Origin: an uncultured Paraprevotella sp.
Lineage (GTDB): Bacteria; Bacteroidota; Bacteroidia; Bacteroidales; Bacteroidaceae
Direction of reading: 5' to 3'
NCBI GenBank assembly: GCA_900548345.1
Contig: URKA01000011.1
Location: 11,906-75,905 of the forward strand
Length of the DNA stretch: 64,000 bases
The notes below the pieces were generated by a model. That model saw only the letters and a program-made list of their open reading frames with translations. It had not been told where the DNA came from and did not search any database. Below, one piece after another: positions 60,773-64,000 of the stretch; the stretch's first letter is position 1, and each line of letters opens with the position of its first letter. Made by a program: the position numbers and the translations under genes.

Positions 60773-60817
60773 GGATGCTCCGTTGAGTTCTACTCGATGG
60801 GGCATCCATTCTTTTTT
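60773..60817 (+). terminator. Terminator of the V/A-type ATPase operon
   Basis: GGATGCTCC pairs with GGGGCATCC (one G-T pair) across a 17-nt loop and is followed by ATTCTTTTTT. Confidence 0.78.
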
Positions 60818-60849
60818 ATCCTGTTGATACGGAACTTGTGATTTTTATT

Positions 60850-60857
60850 TATATTTG
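60850..60857 (+). promoter_or_regulatory. -7 promoter element of the propeller/AraC regulator gene
   Basis: TATATTTG matches TAnnTTTG. It overlaps the first possible start (TTG at 60855), so translation must begin further downstream, probably at the GTG at 60882. Confidence 0.5.
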
Positions 60858-60881
60858 TATATTAGAATAGTAAACAGACCG

Positions 60882-63695
60882 GTGAAGACGTTGGCAATCA
60901 GATTTCGGGGGATACGCAGATGCAGGTTGAGGGAATGGTGGATGGCACTGTTCCTGTTGGTCATGCCGGCTGTTTGTGCACAGGAACTGTTGGTCAGGAA
61001 ATTCCCATTTGAACGCCGGTTGTTTACGAATGAAGTGTATGACCTGTTCCAGGACCGTGAAGGCTTTATCTGGTTAGGCACGACTTCCGGGTTACAACGC
61101 TGGGACGGTCATCGGTTGCTCACGTTTCGTTCCGACGGGCGTCATCCGTACCTGTTGGTTGATAATAATATCCGTATGCTGGCAGACACCCCTGACCTTT
61201 TATGGATTGTAAGTGAACAGGGGCTTACCTTATATAATAAGTCAAACGGGCAGTTCTCTGTTCCTCGCGACGAGCGTGTTTGCCATCGGCACGTTGATGG
61301 TCTTCACTGTGATGCAGCCGATGGTATGTGGTTGGCTATAGGGCAACGGCTTTACCATTGTAACTCCACCTGCACAGAGGTTGAGGAGATAGATCCTTTT
61401 GCTTCGTTACCGGAAAAACAAGCTATTGACGGTATTTATACCGATAGTCAGGGTGCTCTATGGGTGATGTGCCATGGCGGGCTTTTGCTGCGCGGCAACA
61501 AGGGGAAGTTTGAACCAATGCCTCCTTTGCCCAATCAGGGAGTGGCGTGTACCATGTATGAAGATGCACAGGGGCGTTATTGGATTGGCACTTGGGGACA
61601 GGGATTGTGGCAGCTCTTTCCCGATGGGAACGGACCGGGCGGTCATTGGTTGCGGCACCATGTATACAATACGTCAACAGGAGCCGAGGAGGGCATTTTC
61701 TTCTGCATCCGGCAAGATCGGGGGAAGGGATGGCTATGGATGTTGTCATACAACAAGATGTTTGCCTTCCGCTATTCCGACGGGAAACTGATACCCGTGG
61801 ATGTGTCTCCTTATCTGTCTCCTCATCGTTATTACACGAAGATGATCTGTGACCGTGAAGGAAATTTATGGGTGGCGGCTTACGATGAAGGAGCCATTGT
61901 CAGTTTTGATACTACTGGTATACGCAACTATCATATCCCACAATTAGCATGGCAAGTCGATGCCGAAGTGGACTTGCCCAATCTGTATGCTGACGGTGAT
62001 TTCGTATGGTTGAATCAGCAGCGTCACGGGCTTCAACTGTACAATAGAGCAACGGATGAGTTGATTGGGCTACGGGAACTTCACTTGCCTGAGATAGCCA
62101 CTCTGCGACCGTCGCGTATTTCCGGTTCCGTATGGGCCGGACAGCGCTATTATTCTACTGCTTATCGTCTCTCCTGCAAAGGAAAGGTTGTCACGGTGGA
62201 AGATACCGTGGACCTTGAGGTTGTTTTACCTGATTCAAGACCTATCAGGGAGATTGCGGAAGATGCCCAAGGTACACTATGGCTTCTTACACGGCATCAT
62301 CTTGTAGCCCGCAGCCATCCAAGCGGCATGCTTGTTACTGCCGACCTTACCGCACCGACAGCCTTTACGTTGTCACCTTCGGACAAAGAAGTGCTTTGTG
62401 TTGCCGGGCATACATTATATAGATGTTTTGTCCGGGAACATCATATCGCATGTCGTCCTGTGGCGTCGCTTGATTTTCTTTATGAAAACGAAGAGGTGAC
62501 GGTTATGTCTGCCGAACCGTCGGGGCGGGTATGGATTGCCACGACACTGGGACGCACATTCCGTTCCGATAACCGGATGTCGTGTTTTGAGCCCTCACCG
62601 CTCGATTCCCTGCTGCAAGACGGACTGGTGCAGGATATGTTGGCGGATGAACATGCCGTGTGGGTGATGAACGACAAGCGGATAGTACATTACGATATCG
62701 GCAATGCTACCATTACCGGTTATGATGCAGGGACTGGTGTCATTGAACTGCGAGGCTTTCGCCATCAGTCGCTTTGTCGTGATTCCGACGGTGTGCTGGC
62801 GGGTGGTTATGGAGGTTTTCTGCATCTGCCCGATAGAAGGAATGATGGAGTGACAGTTGTGCCGGTGCCTGTCTTGACGGATGTGCAGATTGCCGGTAAA
62901 AGTATCTTTTTTGATGGTGGGGGAGCAGGTGAAAGCACGTTCCGCCATTTGCAGTTGCCTGCCGGTGCTCATCATATAGAATTACATTTGTCGGTGTTGA
63001 CTTATTTTCCGGGAAGTTCTCCACGCATGCAATATCGCCTGGAAGGTGCTGAAACGGAATGGACGAATCTTGATGCAGTTCAGCCGAAGGTGTTTTTCAA
63101 TCGTCTGTCACGGGGCAATTACCATTTGTATGTCCGTTGCCAGCATGCCGACGGTACGTGGACCAAGCCCGTAGAAGTTGCCCTCATTGAGCGGCGTCCT
63201 GCTTGGTTTGAATCTCCTTCGGCTTTTGTACTCTATTGTTTGTTCATCGTTGCCGGCATTGTATGGCTGGTATGGTATGTGCGCCGCCGTCATGCCCGGC
63301 ACTTGCAGGCTGAAGTCACGCAGGCGAAGGTGGCTATCATTACCGCCAGCCACCGGTTGACCGATGAGATTGTGCTCATTGTCGACCGGCATCTGGATGA
63401 CCCTGATTTCGGGTTGGAACAATTGTTGGCCGAGATGGGCACAAGCAAGAGCACTCTCTACCGTCAGTTGAAGGCTGAGACCGACATGACGCCTTCCGAC
63501 CTCATACGCAGCATTCGTTTGAAGCGGGCAGGCGAAATGTTGCTGTCACGCAAGAAGACCGTTTCGGAGGTTGCCTATGCCACAGGTTTTTCTTCTCCCA
63601 AATATTTCACCCGGTGTTTCAAGGAAGTGTATGGGCAGACGCCGACAGAGTATATCCGTTCTCAGGCAATAATTGTTGAGAACAAGGCGGATTAA
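60882..63695 (+). CDS. Membrane-spanning propeller sensor fused to AraC DNA-binding domain (no kinase, no receiver)
   Basis: A 937-residue protein from the GTG at 60882 (arginine-rich n-region, then ALFLLVMPAVCAQ as signal core); an ATG at 60942 is the alternative. The periplasmic part has two-component-propeller repeats (FIWLGTTSGLQRWDG, ALWVMCHGGLLLR, RYWIGTWGQGLWQLF, NLWVAAYDEGAIVSF) and a Y_Y_Y domain (RMQYRLEGAETEWTNLD). A single membrane segment lies at about 779-800, then a short linker and an AraC-type pair of helix-turn-helices (FGLEQLLAEMGTSKSTLYRQLK, VSEVAYATGFSSPKYFTRCF). No HisKA, HATPase or receiver lies between. Signalling must therefore be mechanical or by dimerisation across the membrane. 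Its targets are not obvious; the ATPase operon ends just upstream with a terminator, and the region downstream is unresolved. Confidence 0.88.
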   Translation: MKTLAIRFRGIRRCRLREWWMALFLLVMPAVCAQELLVRKFPFERRLFTNEVYDLFQDREGFIWLGTTSGLQRWDGHRLLTFRSDGRHPYLLVDNNIRMLADTPDLLWIVSEQGLTLYNKSNGQFSVPRDERVCHRHVDGLHCDAADGMWLAIGQRLYHCNSTCTEVEEIDPFASLPEKQAIDGIYTDSQGALWVMCHGGLLLRGNKGKFEPMPPLPNQGVACTMYEDAQGRYWIGTWGQGLWQLFPDGNGPGGHWLRHHVYNTSTGAEEGIFFCIRQDRGKGWLWMLSYNKMFAFRYSDGKLIPVDVSPYLSPHRYYTKMICDREGNLWVAAYDEGAIVSFDTTGIRNYHIPQLAWQVDAEVDLPNLYADGDFVWLNQQRHGLQLYNRATDELIGLRELHLPEIATLRPSRISGSVWAGQRYYSTAYRLSCKGKVVTVEDTVDLEVVLPDSRPIREIAEDAQGTLWLLTRHHLVARSHPSGMLVTADLTAPTAFTLSPSDKEVLCVAGHTLYRCFVREHHIACRPVASLDFLYENEEVTVMSAEPSGRVWIATTLGRTFRSDNRMSCFEPSPLDSLLQDGLVQDMLADEHAVWVMNDKRIVHYDIGNATITGYDAGTGVIELRGFRHQSLCRDSDGVLAGGYGGFLHLPDRRNDGVTVVPVPVLTDVQIAGKSIFFDGGGAGESTFRHLQLPAGAHHIELHLSVLTYFPGSSPRMQYRLEGAETEWTNLDAVQPKVFFNRLSRGNYHLYVRCQHADGTWTKPVEVALIERRPAWFESPSAFVLYCLFIVAGIVWLVWYVRRRHARHLQAEVTQAKVAIITASHRLTDEIVLIVDRHLDDPDFGLEQLLAEMGTSKSTLYRQLKAETDMTPSDLIRSIRLKRAGEMLLSRKKTVSEVAYATGFSSPKYFTRCFKEVYGQTPTEYIRSQAIIVENKAD

Positions 63696-63787
63696 GGTTC
63701 TTAAATAAGGGATAAAAGAGTCCCAAACAGGGGTAAAAACGTTTCATGGAGCCAGAATATACCTTGATTGGGCATATTTTGGTTCTT

Positions 63788-63795
63788 TACTTTTG
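63788..63795 (+). promoter_or_regulatory. Candidate -7 element upstream of hairpin-rich intergenic DNA
   Basis: TACTTTTG matches TAnnTTTG, and a second TACTTTTG occurs at 63808-63815. No coding frame follows on the plus strand before two hairpins, so a short non-coding transcript is possible. Confidence 0.3.
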
Positions 63796-63813
63796 TAGTG
63801 TGTACCTACTTTT

Positions 63814-63850
63814 GCGGTCAGTAATCAATATCCAAATTATTACTGTCCGC
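63814..63850. repeat. 12-bp inverted repeat in the right-end intergenic region
   Basis: GCGGTCAGTAAT (63814-63825) and ATTACTGTCCGC (63839-63850) pair with one mismatch around a 13-bp AT-rich loop. Confidence 0.65.
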
Positions 63851-63867
63851 TAAACCATAAAGTAGTG

Positions 63868-63911
63868 AGTCCAACTTTCTGATAATTAGAAGTTGGGCTT
63901 ACTTTTTGTTT
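63868..63911 (+). terminator. Hairpin with T-rich tail near the right end
   Basis: AGTCCAACTTTCT (63868-63880) pairs with AGAAGTTGGGCT (63888-63899) with small imperfections, followed by TACTTTTTGTTT. It fits an intrinsic terminator on the plus strand. Confidence 0.5.
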
Positions 63912-63939
63912 CGGCCAAGCCCCCCTAGTCAAATTCAGG

Positions 63940-64000
63940 CTATAAAGGAGGTGATTCAGAAGCCTCGGCAAGCATGATATTCAGATCAGCATCGGGTTGA
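63940..64000 (-). CDS. Possible C-terminal end of a leftward gene (unidentified)
   Basis: A minus-strand frame of 19 codons enters from the window edge and stops at 63940-63942 (…LNIMLAEASESPPL). The fragment is too short to identify. The inverted repeats beside it would fit the end of an insertion sequence, but no transposase motif is visible. Confidence 0.25.
   Translation of the reverse strand, partial: QPDADLNIMLAEASESPPL

Overview
The window comes from a gut-type member of the Bacteroidales (Bacteroides/Phocaeicola/Prevotella-like). The support is two SusC/SusD pairs, a hybrid two-component system, many secreted glycoside hydrolases with signal peptides, promoters of the Bacteroidota type (TTTG near -33, TAnnTTTG near -7), and a reduced V/A-type ATPase operon that includes a DUF2764-like subunit. 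No rRNA, tRNA, CRISPR array or complete insertion sequence was seen. Nothing here fixes the species.

Layout. (1) 1-12573 is a glycan-degradation cluster around a hybrid sensor/AraC regulator. A GH2 enzyme with an embedded F5/8C (CBM32-like) module and a sialate O-acetylesterase-like gene run leftward, the regulator (3655-7704) sits in the middle, and GH95 and GH92 enzymes run rightward. The mix suggests host-type or mannose/fucose-containing glycans. (2) 13121-29399 is a seven-gene operon, FAS1-SusC-SusD-FAS1-FAS1-SusC-SusD, with short gaps and a terminator at the end. It has no enzyme and no adjacent regulator, and three fasciclin-domain lipoproteins stand where SusE/F-type binding proteins would be expected. 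(3) 29532-44297 holds two FG-GAP/VCBS-repeat secreted proteins, a GH3, two tandem clan GH-D (alpha-galactosidase-like) enzymes, an SGNH hydrolase and a GH43. Three of these proteins end in tails resembling type IX secretion C-terminal domains. (4) 44416-52524 is a leftward surface-polysaccharide assembly cluster: a flippase, a WbsX-like protein and five glycosyltransferases, with at least three recognisable promoters. (5) 52818-60752 is a V/A-type ATPase operon (E, DUF2764, A, B, D, I, K), interrupted between B and D by a four-helix-bundle (23S rRNA intervening-sequence-protein-like) gene. (6) 60882-63695 is a membrane-spanning propeller/AraC regulator that lacks the kinase and receiver domains. 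The window then ends in intergenic DNA with hairpins and a doubtful fragment of a leftward gene.

How the parts may work together (inference): SusC/D pairs and FAS1 lipoproteins would bind and import oligosaccharides at the outer membrane; the secreted GH2, GH3, GH36-like, GH43, GH92 and GH95 enzymes and esterases would trim the glycans; the hybrid sensor would read periplasmic products and activate both enzyme arms beside it. The points most worth pursuing are the double FAS1-SusCD operon, the mobile-looking four-helix-bundle gene inside the ATPase operon, an 88-bp AT-rich element present twice about 28 kb apart, and a 12-bp motif in front of both enzyme arms of the sensor cluster.
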